Shown: piece by piece, positions 1 to 9,800 of the stretch | Numbering within the stretch: position 1 is the first letter of the stretch | Layout: every line of letters starts with the position of its first letter | DNA from: Blastocatellia bacterium | GTDB taxonomy: Bacteria; Acidobacteriota; Blastocatellia; Chloracidobacteriales; JADJPF01 | Assembly: GCA_025057015.1 (NCBI GenBank) | Contig: JANWYG010000018.1 | Location: 62,001 to 126,000, forward strand | DNA: 64,000 bases | Direction: 5' to 3' | Program-made: the position numbers and the translations under genes | The notes under the pieces: model-generated | The model's database searches: none | What the model saw: only the letters and a program-made list of their open reading frames with translations | What the model was told of the DNA's origin: nothing

Positions 1-1
1 T

Positions 2-172
2 CGCAGCATACCTTATAACTTCTTCAAATCTAAACTTGTGGCCGTGCAGCATGGTACAGGCTATCTCATCTTTGATTATCTTGCTGCTATCAAAGAGCAG
101 GAACTAGCCTATGGCAGAGATTACGCAGCATTGGATTTATCTGCTGAACGTATTAAGCAAGCAAAGTCTTGA
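2..172 (+). CDS. C-terminal tail of an unrecognised protein (5' end outside window)
   Basis: An open frame enters from the left edge and runs 56 codons to a TGA at 170-172. The tail contains short motifs such as KSKLVAVQHGTGYLIFDYL and ends in a charged helix-like stretch (ERIKQAKS). I do not recognise the family from this fragment. It is on the opposite strand to the next gene and the two converge, with about 180 bases of AT-rich sequence between them. The frame is coherent and the composition protein-like, so it is probably a real gene end. Confidence 0.5.
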   Translation, partial: RSIPYNFFKSKLVAVQHGTGYLIFDYLAAIKEQELAYGRDYAALDLSAERIKQAKS

Positions 173-352
173 GTTGTAGCTTGCTTTAAAAAACATTTCT
201 TCAAAATATCTAAAGAATGTTTAGAAAAACGCTATGGATAATGTAGTCAATACTTATTTGAAAAAGCTTGACCTTCCTGAGAAACATCTACCTGTGCTAT
301 GCTGACTGACGAATGGCCGGGTTGGTGTGCAGAGTAGTTGACCTACTTGCTT

Positions 353-2749
353 TCATTCGATACCGGGACGCACTTTAGGTTGAAGGTCTTCACGGTACAA
401 CTTACGGTAGTTCCAGTAGTTGCACATCACCTTATAGACATAGTCTTTAGACTCGACGTAAGCAACTTCGGGTAAAAACCTTTCCGGTTCGCTGCTTTTT
501 GCTCGTCCAAGCCAGCGTCTTGTAGCGGCTTCTCCCGCATTGTAACTTGCAGCAACCGCATAAGGGTTATCGCTAAACTCTGCAAATAGCTCGCCTAGAT
601 AGGCCGCTGCAAATCTGATCGATACGGTTGGGTTATACAACTTGCTCTGATCGAAGTTCTTTTCGCCCAAGCTTGACCCTATGCGTTCGGCGGTAGAAGC
701 GATGAACTGAAACATGCCGCGTGCTGCTGCTGGGCTCTTGGCATGCGTGTAGAAGCGACTTTCTTGCCTTGCTATCGCTAACAAGTATCTGGCATCTAGT
801 CCGCGCAAGTTCGCTTCGCTACGGATATCATCTTTGTAAGGTGCTGGATAAAGAAGTTCGGCTATATCGCGTGGGATTAGCTCTATTTTCATGTCTTCTG
901 GTATGTCGAGGTTGCGTTCGGCATATAGCATTGCTTCGTGTGCGAGGCCTCCGCGATTAAGATAGACAGCTACTGAATACTGCGTATAACGCTCGTCATC
1001 GTTTCTGGCTAGTAAGACCGTGTTCATCCATCCGGATCCAAATGTTCGGAATATTAGTTCTAGCGCTGCCTCGTCATATAGTCCGAGAAATAGTAACTCT
1101 TCTGCACGCGAAACAGATGTGTGCGGAAGAGGCTTTCTGCTATCTACTACTTGCGTTCTGCCAAGAGGCACCAGCTTATAGTTGACATAATGACTGTAAC
1201 TGGGTAGCTGTTCGTAACATTCTTTGAGCATCTTAAGTAGCTCTGAATTGATACTCCGATCGGTTGTAAGGCGGAGAGCTTGATCTATGGCGACTTTTGC
1301 AGCAGCGTATTTTTTTGTAGAAAAATTCTGTTTTGCAGTAGCATAAAATCGCTCAAATCTTGTGGTTATTTCAGCTCTACCTGCTTTAGCAAGTGACTGC
1401 AACCGCATGCTTGCTCTATGCCCATAGAAACTGTTCCTAGTATCCGGCAGTGACAGATAAACCTCTATGGCTTCAGAGTACCTGCCGAGCTGCTCCAGAC
1501 AGTAACCTTTCAAGAACTCTACTTCTTGGCGGTTCGTAGAACCGGGAGCTCGCTGCGTGAGGTTACGTTCGGAGAGTTTTTGTAGCTGTTCTAAAGCCTT
1601 CTGATACTCAGATCGGTAGAGAAATATCTTAACTTTGTTGAAGATAGCGGTAGATGCCGTGACATCGCTGCCATAACGATTTATCGTGAGGTCGCACCAA
1701 GCGAGCGCTTCGTCGAACTCTCCCAAGGAACGCAGCGAGTCTATGGCGTTAAGATGGGCTCCCCGGAGCCACTGACTGTTTGGATAGTTGTCTATCATCT
1801 GTTTGTAGCGAGCTACAGCAGCTCTGTATCGACCGAGGTTCTGTAAAGCATGCCCTACGTGGTAGAATCCGAGCTCGCCTTCATCCGAATTGGGATATTC
1901 TTTGTGCACGCGTTCATACCAAACTATGGCGTTTTCGAAGTCATCGGCTATGTAATATGCACGTCCTATTGAGTAGAGAGCTTCGGGTCGGTACTTGCTG
2001 TTTGGGTACTTCTCTATGAGCTTTTCATATGCACGTCGAGCTCTGTTTGAGTCTCTGTTGAAAAGGTATATGCGCGCTCGGTTGACGAGTTCTATCTCAG
2101 TTGGCAATCTTGCGCTTCGTTCGTCAAAGTCATCAAAAGCAGCAGCTGCAATTAGCGCTTGGTCGTCTTTGGAGTTCCTGAGCAGGTTTCTATATATTTG
2201 AAAAGCTTCTTTAGTTTTACCTATCTGAAGGTAGATAGCCGCTAGCTTACCAGCAGCTTCTCTGCCATCTTGCGAATGAAAGTTCATCTGTGTTTGCAAA
2301 ATAGGCACAGCTTCTTTTGTGAGGCCAGTTTTGAGATAGCTTTCTATAAGCAGCGCTTGAGCTGCTGACCGAAGCCTGCTGTCTGGATAGCGCAGAAGTA
2401 GTTCCTTTAGATGGTTGATTGCTGTTTTGTAGTCAGCTTGCTTTGCAGCTAGTTCGGCTAGGTGGAAGTGAGCGTATTCAGAAAGTAGACCTTTTGAGGC
2501 TATTATCTGCTGATAATTAGTGGCGGCTTCTTTTAACTTACCTTGCGCTTGTCTGATTCGTGCTAGAAGGTACTCGTAGTTGTTTTGCCTGAAGATTTCC
2601 AAAGGTACCTCTTCCTGCAAGATGCGTTCTGCGGCACTGTAGTCACGGCTGGCGTACAGAGCTAGTATTTTGTTATGCCGTGCTTGGTGATCATCTAGAA
2701 GCGCCATCTGTACGTGGCTGAGGATGCAGCAAAAAAATATTATCTTCAT
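353..2749 (-). CDS. TPR-containing soluble lytic murein transglycosylase
   Basis: This 798-residue protein should cleave peptidoglycan glycan strands in the periplasm to give 1,6-anhydro products. It starts with a short hydrophobic segment (IIFFCCIL), compatible with a weak signal peptide. Residues about 25-550 are a string of TPR-like helical repeats, for example around ALYSIGRAYY and LGFYHVGHALQNLGRY. The last ~150 residues form an SLT/GH23 domain: ARQESRF carries the likely catalytic Glu (about residue 663), followed by ARGMFQF, a conserved AVAASYNAG and a terminal Tyr/Trp-rich helix. The layout resembles Slt70 but with a much longer repeat region. It diverges from the M28 peptidase gene across a 79-base gap that must hold both promoters. 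Confidence 0.9.
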   Translation of the reverse strand: MKIIFFCCILSHVQMALLDDHQARHNKILALYASRDYSAAERILQEEVPLEIFRQNNYEYLLARIRQAQGKLKEAATNYQQIIASKGLLSEYAHFHLAELAAKQADYKTAINHLKELLLRYPDSRLRSAAQALLIESYLKTGLTKEAVPILQTQMNFHSQDGREAAGKLAAIYLQIGKTKEAFQIYRNLLRNSKDDQALIAAAAFDDFDERSARLPTEIELVNRARIYLFNRDSNRARRAYEKLIEKYPNSKYRPEALYSIGRAYYIADDFENAIVWYERVHKEYPNSDEGELGFYHVGHALQNLGRYRAAVARYKQMIDNYPNSQWLRGAHLNAIDSLRSLGEFDEALAWCDLTINRYGSDVTASTAIFNKVKIFLYRSEYQKALEQLQKLSERNLTQRAPGSTNRQEVEFLKGYCLEQLGRYSEAIEVYLSLPDTRNSFYGHRASMRLQSLAKAGRAEITTRFERFYATAKQNFSTKKYAAAKVAIDQALRLTTDRSINSELLKMLKECYEQLPSYSHYVNYKLVPLGRTQVVDSRKPLPHTSVSRAEELLFLGLYDEAALELIFRTFGSGWMNTVLLARNDDERYTQYSVAVYLNRGGLAHEAMLYAERNLDIPEDMKIELIPRDIAELLYPAPYKDDIRSEANLRGLDARYLLAIARQESRFYTHAKSPAAARGMFQFIASTAERIGSSLGEKNFDQSKLYNPTVSIRFAAAYLGELFAEFSDNPYAVAASYNAGEAATRRWLGRAKSSEPERFLPEVAYVESKDYVYKVMCNYWNYRKLYREDLQPKVRPGIE

Positions 2750-2828
2750 TCGGTATCAGAGCTCGACAGTAGATACGAACGGGTTAGAATATCGGAAACT
2801 AGCATAAAGTGGCATTTTCGGACAAGGT

Positions 2829-4589
2829 ATGTTTTCCAGAGCACTTGTTATAGCGTTTGTAGTCTTCGCCTTTCAGCTGCCTGTATTTGGTAGCGACGAA
2901 GCGTCTGTTGTAACCGATAATCTCTTGCGGCATGTTAAGGTGCTTTCCTCTGATGAGTTTGAAGGTAGGCGTTCTGGCACTCGAGGATGTGAACAAGCCG
3001 CTGAATATATAGCTTCGGAGTTCAGAAAGCTCGGTCTCAAGCCTGTCGGTGAGGGTTACTACCAGAATTTTGAGTTTGTAGCTGGTGTAAAAACTCTCAA
3101 AGCGAGATGTAAGCTCAAGGCTGCTGGTCGCCGAATCGAGTTACGTTTGGGTGAAGATTTTCAGCCGCTGAACTTTTCTTCTAGTACAAAGTATGTTGGT
3201 TCGGTAGCGCTAGCTGGCTTTGGCATAAAGGCAGATGAGCTAGGTTACAACGATTTTAGCATTGATTTACGCAAGAAAGCTGCCCTTGTCTTGCCATATA
3301 GCCCGGAAGGGAATAATCCGCATGGCAAATTTGCTCCGTATCTTGCCATTCGCCGTAAGGCGCTCTCTGCTAGGGAGAGTGGAGTAGGAGTTGTGCTATT
3401 CATATCAGAGGCCGAGACTCTCTCTGAAAGGGTTCTTCGACGGGATGAAACATATACCGATGCTGGTGTAGCTGCCATCTTGATCAGTCGTAAAGTAGCA
3501 GACTTTATACTTTCTACTATAGGTAAAACGGTCGAACAGTTACAAAAAGAGGCAGAAAGTAGCGCCAAGGGTCAACTTTCTGAGTTGCCAAAGGTTAGCT
3601 TGGAGCTTGAGTTAAGTTTGATAAGGGAAAGTCGTACTACGGCTAATGTAGTTGGTTTACTTGAGGGTGAAACGAAGGAGTACTTGCTTATAGGAGCACA
3701 CTACGATCACTTAGGCTTGGGTGGCTCAGGCTCGCTTGCGCCAGATCGGCAAGGAGTACATCACGGCGCGGATGATAATGCTTCGGGAGTTGCCGGTTTA
3801 CTGGAGCTGGCCAGGATAATGTCGCTACAAAATCGGCTCAAACGAGGTATCGTGTTTGCTGCATTTTCTGGCGAGGAGGAAGGTTTACTTGGCTCGGCAT
3901 ACTACGCTAAGCACCCCTTGGTACCTATCGAACAGACCGTTGCTATGCTAAACATGGATATGATAGGCCGTATGCGTGATGACAGGCTTGTCATAGGTGG
4001 TGCAGGTACTTCGACTGGCTGGAAGAAGTTAGTAGACGGGGCTAATTCGCTACGTGGTTTACAGATCAGCTATCAGGATGATGGCTACGGTCCGAGTGAC
4101 CATGCTTCATTTTACGCACAGAATGTCCCCGTGTTGTTCTTTTTCACTGGTAACCACGAAGACTATCATAAGCCATCTGACACTTACGATAAGATCAACT
4201 ATCTTGGTATGAAGACGATACTTGCTTTGGTGCGAGATGTAGCTTTAGCTGTAGTAAATGCTGAGTTAAGACCTACGTTTACCAAGGCGGGAGAGGCGGA
4301 TACTCGCAGAGCAACAAATACCTTTAGGGTGGTACTTGGCACTGTTCCGGACTATTCGTCACAAGTTGAAGGGATGCGTCTTAGCGGTGTGCGGCCTGGT
4401 AGTCCGGCTGAGCAGGCCGGTTTAAGGAGCGGAGATGTGATTGTTGAGCTTGCCGGTAGGCGAATTACTAGCATACACGATTACACTTACGTGTTGCAGG
4501 ACTTAAGGCCTGGTCAAACCGTCTCTGCAATAGTGCTACGTGATGGCAAAAGGTTAGAGTTTAAGGTAACGCCAGCAGCACGTCCATAA
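2829..4589 (+). CDS. Secreted M28 zinc aminopeptidase with PA insert and C-terminal PDZ domain
   Basis: 586 residues, with a signal peptide at about 1-22. Residues ~120-265 look like a protease-associated insert. The zinc-peptidase core follows: HYDH (H291, D293), HHGADDNASG (bridging Asp near 315), SGEEEG (catalytic Glu near 349-351), NMDMIGR (Asp 377) and HEDYHKPSD (His 447). The last ~85 residues form a PDZ domain (GVRPGSPAEQAGL, SGDVIVELAG). This matches periplasmic or secreted M28 aminopeptidases that use PDZ to bind substrate C-termini. It converges on rseP with one base between the stops. Confidence 0.9.
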   Translation: MFSRALVIAFVVFAFQLPVFGSDEASVVTDNLLRHVKVLSSDEFEGRRSGTRGCEQAAEYIASEFRKLGLKPVGEGYYQNFEFVAGVKTLKARCKLKAAGRRIELRLGEDFQPLNFSSSTKYVGSVALAGFGIKADELGYNDFSIDLRKKAALVLPYSPEGNNPHGKFAPYLAIRRKALSARESGVGVVLFISEAETLSERVLRRDETYTDAGVAAILISRKVADFILSTIGKTVEQLQKEAESSAKGQLSELPKVSLELELSLIRESRTTANVVGLLEGETKEYLLIGAHYDHLGLGGSGSLAPDRQGVHHGADDNASGVAGLLELARIMSLQNRLKRGIVFAAFSGEEEGLLGSAYYAKHPLVPIEQTVAMLNMDMIGRMRDDRLVIGGAGTSTGWKKLVDGANSLRGLQISYQDDGYGPSDHASFYAQNVPVLFFFTGNHEDYHKPSDTYDKINYLGMKTILALVRDVALAVVNAELRPTFTKAGEADTRRATNTFRVVLGTVPDYSSQVEGMRLSGVRPGSPAEQAGLRSGDVIVELAGRRITSIHDYTYVLQDLRPGQTVSAIVLRDGKRLEFKVTPAARP

Positions 4590-4590
4590 A

Positions 4591-5976
4591 CTATTTAGAT
4601 TGCCTTACTGCTGATGGTGGACCGGCCGGTTGAAGTAGATATTTGCTGATGTCACTTATGATCACAAATCCCATCAGCAAAAGCAGTACTACTAGTCCGA
4701 ACTGCATCATTCGTTCTTTAAGGACTAGCGATAGCTTATATCCGAGTAATCCGAGCAGCGCTTCTAGCAGGATTATGAAAATATGTCCTCCATCCAGTAC
4801 AGGTATCGGCAGCAGGTTAAATATTCCCAGGTTTAGGCTAAGTACTGCTATAAGATTTAGTAGCGACCATATTCCTCCTTGTTGGTAGGCCTGTCCTGAA
4901 ATAGCAGCTATGCCGATCGGGCCTGCTAGTGCGTCTTTTGCGTTACGTTGACCTGTAAATATCTGTCCGAGGGCCTCTTTAGTGAGGACTAGTATTTCTA
5001 TGTTCTTGTTTATAGAGTAGACAAAAGCTTCGGAGAAATTTTTCTTACTGACTTTGAGAGGTACTGGTGTAACAGTTCCAGGCTTTGGACTAAAGCCTAC
5101 GCGCACGATTTGGTCATTATCTCTTCTAGGTTTGACTTTGAGCTCTATGGAGTTGCCGCCACGTTCGATGCCTAGAGTGACTTCTTGTCCGTCGAAGTTC
5201 TGCATTGATTCTCTAAGCCACTCGAAGTTTTTAACTGGTTCACCGTTTAGGGAAACTATTTTATCGTCTGCTCGTAGTCCAGCGCTTTCAGCCGGCCCGC
5301 CGGTTAGTACTTGGCCTACTATGACAGGCTCTTCTTTAAGTTGTGGCAAAAGCCCTGACGCTCCTACCTTCTCACGGCCTATATAGCGAGCTTTTGGCGT
5401 AAGTTTTGTTGCTACTTGCTGTCCGGCTCGCTCAAGCACCACCTCTAGCGGTCGTTCTGGATTTATGTCTACTTTAAGTTCTACTTCATGCCAAGTACGC
5501 GTTTGCTTTCCGTCGATTTTGAGTATCCTGTCTCCTGGTAGAATACCTGCTTGGGCGGCAGCCGATGCTGCTGCAACGCTACCTACGACCGGCGGTTCTG
5601 TTTTGTATGCGGGTACTTGGAAGAAGTACATTGCGAGCATCATTGGTATGGCTATTGCTGTAAGGATATTAAACAGTGGCCCGGCAAGTAGTATGAACAA
5701 TCGCTGCCACTTTGGCTTTGCCAAAAATTCATCACCTGTGTTTTCTATGTTTTCGTCCAGGTTTTCACCTTTCATTTTGACGTAGCCACCCAAAGGAACG
5801 GCGCTCAGTCGGTAGTCTGTATCGCCCCACTTAAAACCAATCAATCTCGGACCGAAGCCTAGCGAGAATATCTCGACCTTCACTTTAAAAAGCTTGGCAA
5901 AGAGAAAGTGCCCAAGTTCGTGAATAAAGATCATCACGCCAAGAACGATTGCGAAAGGGATTAGTGTTGCAAGCAC
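4591..5976 (-). CDS. rseP: Site-2 zinc metalloprotease RseP (M50)
   Basis: An intramembrane protease that in related bacteria cleaves anti-sigma factors during envelope stress. The zinc motif HELGH lies in the first membrane helix. Two PDZ domains fill the middle (GSVAAASAAAQAGILPGD and VLTGGPAESAGLRADD). The second active-site motif NLLPIPVLDGGH lies in a C-terminal membrane helix, and a final hydrophobic helix follows. I place the start at the GTG at 5976: AAGGAG lies six bases upstream and the protein then begins directly with the first membrane helix. A TTG five codons earlier overlaps that ribosome site. The usual neighbours dxr, cdsA or bamA are not in the window. Confidence 0.92.
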   Translation of the reverse strand: MLATLIPFAIVLGVMIFIHELGHFLFAKLFKVKVEIFSLGFGPRLIGFKWGDTDYRLSAVPLGGYVKMKGENLDENIENTGDEFLAKPKWQRLFILLAGPLFNILTAIAIPMMLAMYFFQVPAYKTEPPVVGSVAAASAAAQAGILPGDRILKIDGKQTRTWHEVELKVDINPERPLEVVLERAGQQVATKLTPKARYIGREKVGASGLLPQLKEEPVIVGQVLTGGPAESAGLRADDKIVSLNGEPVKNFEWLRESMQNFDGQEVTLGIERGGNSIELKVKPRRDNDQIVRVGFSPKPGTVTPVPLKVSKKNFSEAFVYSINKNIEILVLTKEALGQIFTGQRNAKDALAGPIGIAAISGQAYQQGGIWSLLNLIAVLSLNLGIFNLLPIPVLDGGHIFIILLEALLGLLGYKLSLVLKERMMQFGLVVLLLLMGFVIISDISKYLLQPAGPPSAVRQSK

Positions 5977-6112
5977 GGCCAGCTCCTTCAAAGACGTTCG
6001 TATAAAACAAGTGTAGAGCAGTAATTTACATCTTGTCTAGCTAGGTTGCTCTCTTACACGCGTAGCGTATTTCTGTTTTGATTTTTTAGAATATATTTCA
6101 AAATATCTCAGA

Positions 6113-9100
6113 ATGTTGATGTCATTGCTAGCCATCTTTCTTATAACTCTGAGCTTAGATAATAGCAATGATGGTCTGTCTATCATTTCTAAGGATTTTT
6201 CTAGCAAGGTCTACGATGATCAAGCTGGCTTACCGAGTAATAGAGTAGAAGCGCTTGCATTTGATTCCAAAGGGTACTTATGGGCCGCAACCGGACGAGG
6301 TGTTGCTTACTATAATGGTAGGATTTGGAAGCAAGTACCGTATCCCGATGAACTCTATGATACATACACCCGCAGTATTTTACTTGCCAGTGATAGCAGC
6401 TTATGGTTTGGGGCTAACGGTGGTCTAGCACGCTATGATGAAGGTAAGTGGACAGTATTTACAGAGCCGCCTTTTAACAAGATAGTCATGAGTTTATGTG
6501 AAAGCCGGCTGTCTAATGGTAGTTCTATCATCTGGGCAGCGACTCGTAACGGTCTAGCTGCTTATTACCGCTCAGAGTGGAACTTCTTTAACAAAGACAA
6601 CTCGCCTTTACCAGTTAACGACTTATCTTTTATCACAGAGACGTTGGTAGATGGTGTCAGGACTCTATGGATAGGTTCTCTTGGTGGAGGGATCATAGCT
6701 CTCATTGGATTTGACGCTGGATTAGACCAGGCTCAGCTAAAATGGAGAGTGTTTAATACTCAGAACTCGGCTATACCAGAAAATACAGTCGATGCTATGT
6801 GCAAATCAGTCTATGGAGGTGGTATTTGGGCGACGACATATAGCGGGATAGTGCGCTTGAAGGAAAACGGGCAGATAAGAGTTTATACAAGAAAGGAATA
6901 TGGAGTTGACAGTAGTGGCTTTTCTGTAGTGGAGACAATTGAGTCAGGAGGGAAATGGAAACTTTGGGTGGGACTAAACAGCGGTGGCATACTAAGCTTT
7001 GATGGGAAAGAGTGGAAACTGTATGGTCAAGGAGAAGTAAATGCTAACGACCAAATAATCAGCTTGTTACCGACGTTTTACTCTAGTGGTGAGTTAAGTG
7101 GCTTTTGGGTAGCAACTCGCTCGGTGGGAATAATAAGGCTCAGACGTAGTACTTGGAGAATGGTTATCGGAAGAAATGAGTCTATTACATCAATCTTGCA
7201 AGCTCAAGAAGGTGGGAAAGAGGTTTTCTGGTACGGTACGTGGGGAGCAGGATTAGTCAAATATTCTGATGGCAAGTGGACAAGGTACACAACTGCTGAT
7301 GGATTACCGGATAATATAATCCGTGCGTTGCTTGAGACGGAGGATGAAAGAGGTAAGTCGTTGTGGGTAGGGACTCAAAATGGTGGTATTGCACTTTACC
7401 GTAACGGGCAGTGGCACCTGTACAGTACTGCTAGCGGACATCTGCCAGGTAACAGAATATACTGCTTTATCAGGTCAAAAGATGGGACTGTCTGGACTGG
7501 TACTATGGAGGGGCTAGCTTTCTACAAAGGCGGTGTGTGGGGATGGTTTAATAAAAACAATTCTGGGATCAGCGGCAGTGCGGTACTGAACTTGTGTGCT
7601 GACTATGACTCTGAAGGCAAGTTGACATTGTGGGTAGGAACTGATGGGGGAGGACTGAACAGCTATACTGAAGGTCGATGGCGACACTATGACGTCAAAT
7701 CGGGACTGCCTAGTAATACGGTACTTTCGGTGATGGTTACTGTAGAAGGAGGCAAAAAGTATGTTTGGGCAGGAACGACGAACGGTTTAGTGTTCCAGCA
7801 GGCTGACTTACTAGATCAGCAATGGAGGCCTGTTGTAGATGAGCAACATTACCTTTACAGACGTAAGATCTTTCAGCTCGGACAGGATAATAAAGGTAGG
7901 AAATATGCTTTTACTGACGGCGGGGTGGTCGTACTTAAAAGAGAAGGGAATAGGTTTCGTAGTACTCTTCTCAATGTTGAGGATGGTCTACCAATTAATC
8001 AACCCAATATAGGTGCCAGCTACATAGATAAAAGTGGACGAATATGGATAGGTACAAACAAGGGTGTAGCATATCTCGATACTGAACAGTTGGAGCAGAA
8101 TTTAGATAAGGTAGCTAGTTTGGAAATAGAACGCGTGGATGTCAATCAGGAAAATAGGAGGATAGACGGGAAAGAATTATCATATGACGAGAATAACTTA
8201 GAGTTTGAGTATGCGTTGCTCAATTATTTTCACGAATCGGAGACCAGGTATCGGACACAGTTAGTTGGTTTTGAAAGTAAAGCAACTGGGTGGATGAAAG
8301 AAGGTAAGAGAACATACACAAACCTGTCAGCGGGTAAGTATACCTTTAAGGTATGGGCAAGGGATTACTTGGGAAATGAAGTAGGACCTGTAGAGGTAAG
8401 CTTTAGGATAAGGGCAGCTCCTTGGCTGAGCTGGTGGGCGTATTTAGGATATGGATTATTAAGTGTAGGTACCTTTTGGCTTTTGATGAAATGGCGGCTG
8501 AGATTTGTAGAAGCTCGCAATCGTGAGTTAGAAGCAAAGGTACAGGAGCGAACAGCGAAACTAGAGGAGGCATATGATAAGGTTAAGCGTTCTGAGATGG
8601 AGCTACAGAGAAGTAATGCCCAAATACTGGACAGCATAAGATACGCAAGGAACATACAACGAGCAGTCTTGTATGGGGAGGAAGTGTTTGAGCCTTTTGG
8701 GGAGTACTTCGTGTTGTACTTGCCGAAGGATGAAGTATCAGGAGACTTCTATTGGTGTGAGGCAGTAGGAGATGCGGTGATAGTAGCGGTAGGAGATTGT
8801 ACAGGACATGGTGTACCGGGAGCGTTGATGTCTATGCTGGCAGTATCGTTGCTGAATCAGATAGTGAAGGTTAATCGAGTAACAGAGCCTGAGTTGATAC
8901 TGACGGAGCTCTCGCGGAGGATAGAAGAGATGCTCAAGCACGACAGGCAGGTGGCAGATAGTATGGATGTTGCAGTATGTAACGTCAAAGGCAAGGTATT
9001 GAAGTTTGCAGCAGCACGAAGACCATTGTATTACGTAGAGGGGGGAAAACTGAGAGAGTTTAAAGGAGATCGACATAGGATAGGGTCTAGCAAACGCACT

Positions 9101-9361
9101 GAGTATACTTGTCACACCGTTCTCTTGAACGGAGTAGCTGCGATATATCTGAGCACGGACGGATTTGCTGATCAGAATGACAGGGAAGGGAAGAGGTATA
9201 AGTCAAGTAGGTTAAAACAGTTACTTTGTCAAATTCACAGCTTAGAGATGGCTAAGCAGAAAGAAATACTTCATCGAGAGCTTAGGATACATATGCAGTC
9301 AGAAGTACAACGTGACGATATAACCATCGTTGGCTTAAGACTTAATGGTCAGAGTTATTGA
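6113..9361 (+). CDS. Two-component-type propeller sensor with SpoIIE/PP2C phosphatase output
   Basis: 1082 residues. After a signal peptide (MLMSLLAIFLITLSL) come about a dozen Reg_prop repeats with the signature W-x-G/A-T-x-x-G-L/G-x-x-x-Y-x-x-G-x-W (for example WVGTQNGGIALY, WAGTTNGLVF). These should form two seven-bladed periplasmic propellers, followed by a Y_Y_Y domain (YRTQLVGFES, YTNLSAGKYTF). A membrane helix near 775-795 leads to a coiled coil (LEAKVQERTAKLEEAYDKV). The output is a PP2C-like SpoIIE phosphatase with metal-binding motifs SGDFYW, GDCTGHGVPGALM, STDGFADQ and RDDITIVGL, not a histidine kinase. The ligand is unknown. The likely role is dephosphorylating an antagonist or SiaC-like protein (inference). 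The stop overlaps the converging next gene by seven bases. Confidence 0.9.
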   Translation: MLMSLLAIFLITLSLDNSNDGLSIISKDFSSKVYDDQAGLPSNRVEALAFDSKGYLWAATGRGVAYYNGRIWKQVPYPDELYDTYTRSILLASDSSLWFGANGGLARYDEGKWTVFTEPPFNKIVMSLCESRLSNGSSIIWAATRNGLAAYYRSEWNFFNKDNSPLPVNDLSFITETLVDGVRTLWIGSLGGGIIALIGFDAGLDQAQLKWRVFNTQNSAIPENTVDAMCKSVYGGGIWATTYSGIVRLKENGQIRVYTRKEYGVDSSGFSVVETIESGGKWKLWVGLNSGGILSFDGKEWKLYGQGEVNANDQIISLLPTFYSSGELSGFWVATRSVGIIRLRRSTWRMVIGRNESITSILQAQEGGKEVFWYGTWGAGLVKYSDGKWTRYTTADGLPDNIIRALLETEDERGKSLWVGTQNGGIALYRNGQWHLYSTASGHLPGNRIYCFIRSKDGTVWTGTMEGLAFYKGGVWGWFNKNNSGISGSAVLNLCADYDSEGKLTLWVGTDGGGLNSYTEGRWRHYDVKSGLPSNTVLSVMVTVEGGKKYVWAGTTNGLVFQQADLLDQQWRPVVDEQHYLYRRKIFQLGQDNKGRKYAFTDGGVVVLKREGNRFRSTLLNVEDGLPINQPNIGASYIDKSGRIWIGTNKGVAYLDTEQLEQNLDKVASLEIERVDVNQENRRIDGKELSYDENNLEFEYALLNYFHESETRYRTQLVGFESKATGWMKEGKRTYTNLSAGKYTFKVWARDYLGNEVGPVEVSFRIRAAPWLSWWAYLGYGLLSVGTFWLLMKWRLRFVEARNRELEAKVQERTAKLEEAYDKVKRSEMELQRSNAQILDSIRYARNIQRAVLYGEEVFEPFGEYFVLYLPKDEVSGDFYWCEAVGDAVIVAVGDCTGHGVPGALMSMLAVSLLNQIVKVNRVTEPELILTELSRRIEEMLKHDRQVADSMDVAVCNVKGKVLKFAAARRPLYYVEGGKLREFKGDRHRIGSSKRTEYTCHTVLLNGVAAIYLSTDGFADQNDREGKRYKSSRLKQLLCQIHSLEMAKQKEILHRELRIHMQSEVQRDDITIVGLRLNGQSY

Positions 9362-9789
9362 GTGTCAGTAGTTTCTCTGGTACTTTCTAGCGCTTTAATT
9401 CCTCGTTCTAACGCAAAATCAAAGATGCTCTTATAGACTTTAGAAACGACGCGGGATGCTACTTCTCTATCGTGATGTATCTTTTGTACGTCTTCTTCCG
9501 TGAGCTTTGCTGCAGTCTTTGCTAGTTTGTCGTTGAGCAACGGAGCAAGTGTTTGTTCGTCTTTGAGAAGTTCAGCAAGTGCTGCAGTTACTTGTGCAGC
9601 ATGCTGTATAGAGGCTTTGCGTGTAGCTTCTGCTGCGGCATTAGCTGCACGGCGAGCACATTCTTGGGCTACTTGCTCTATTAGCTTATATGAGATCTTC
9701 TTTGTTTGGTGAGGAAGTAACAACTCCCGTATGGAGTTACGTACTACTTCAGCTATTTCTGAGGAAACCTTAGCAAAAGGATCGGGCAT
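9355..9789 (-). CDS. Small alanine-rich helical protein of unknown function
   Basis: 144 residues with no signal peptide or membrane segment. The sequence is strongly helical and alanine-rich (CARRAANAAAEATRKA), with a C-terminal segment VVSKVYKSIFDFALERGIKAL. I do not recognise a family. The stop overlaps the end of the converging phosphatase gene by seven bases, and it sits just 11 bases downstream of the NadD-NadK gene on the same strand, so it is probably the last gene of that transcript. Its coherent amphipathic pattern and placement argue for a real gene. Confidence 0.65.
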   Translation of the reverse strand: MPDPFAKVSSEIAEVVRNSIRELLLPHQTKKISYKLIEQVAQECARRAANAAAEATRKASIQHAAQVTAALAELLKDEQTLAPLLNDKLAKTAAKLTEEDVQKIHHDREVASRVVSKVYKSIFDFALERGIKALESTRETTDTQ

Positions 9790-9800
9790 AATCTTTCACC

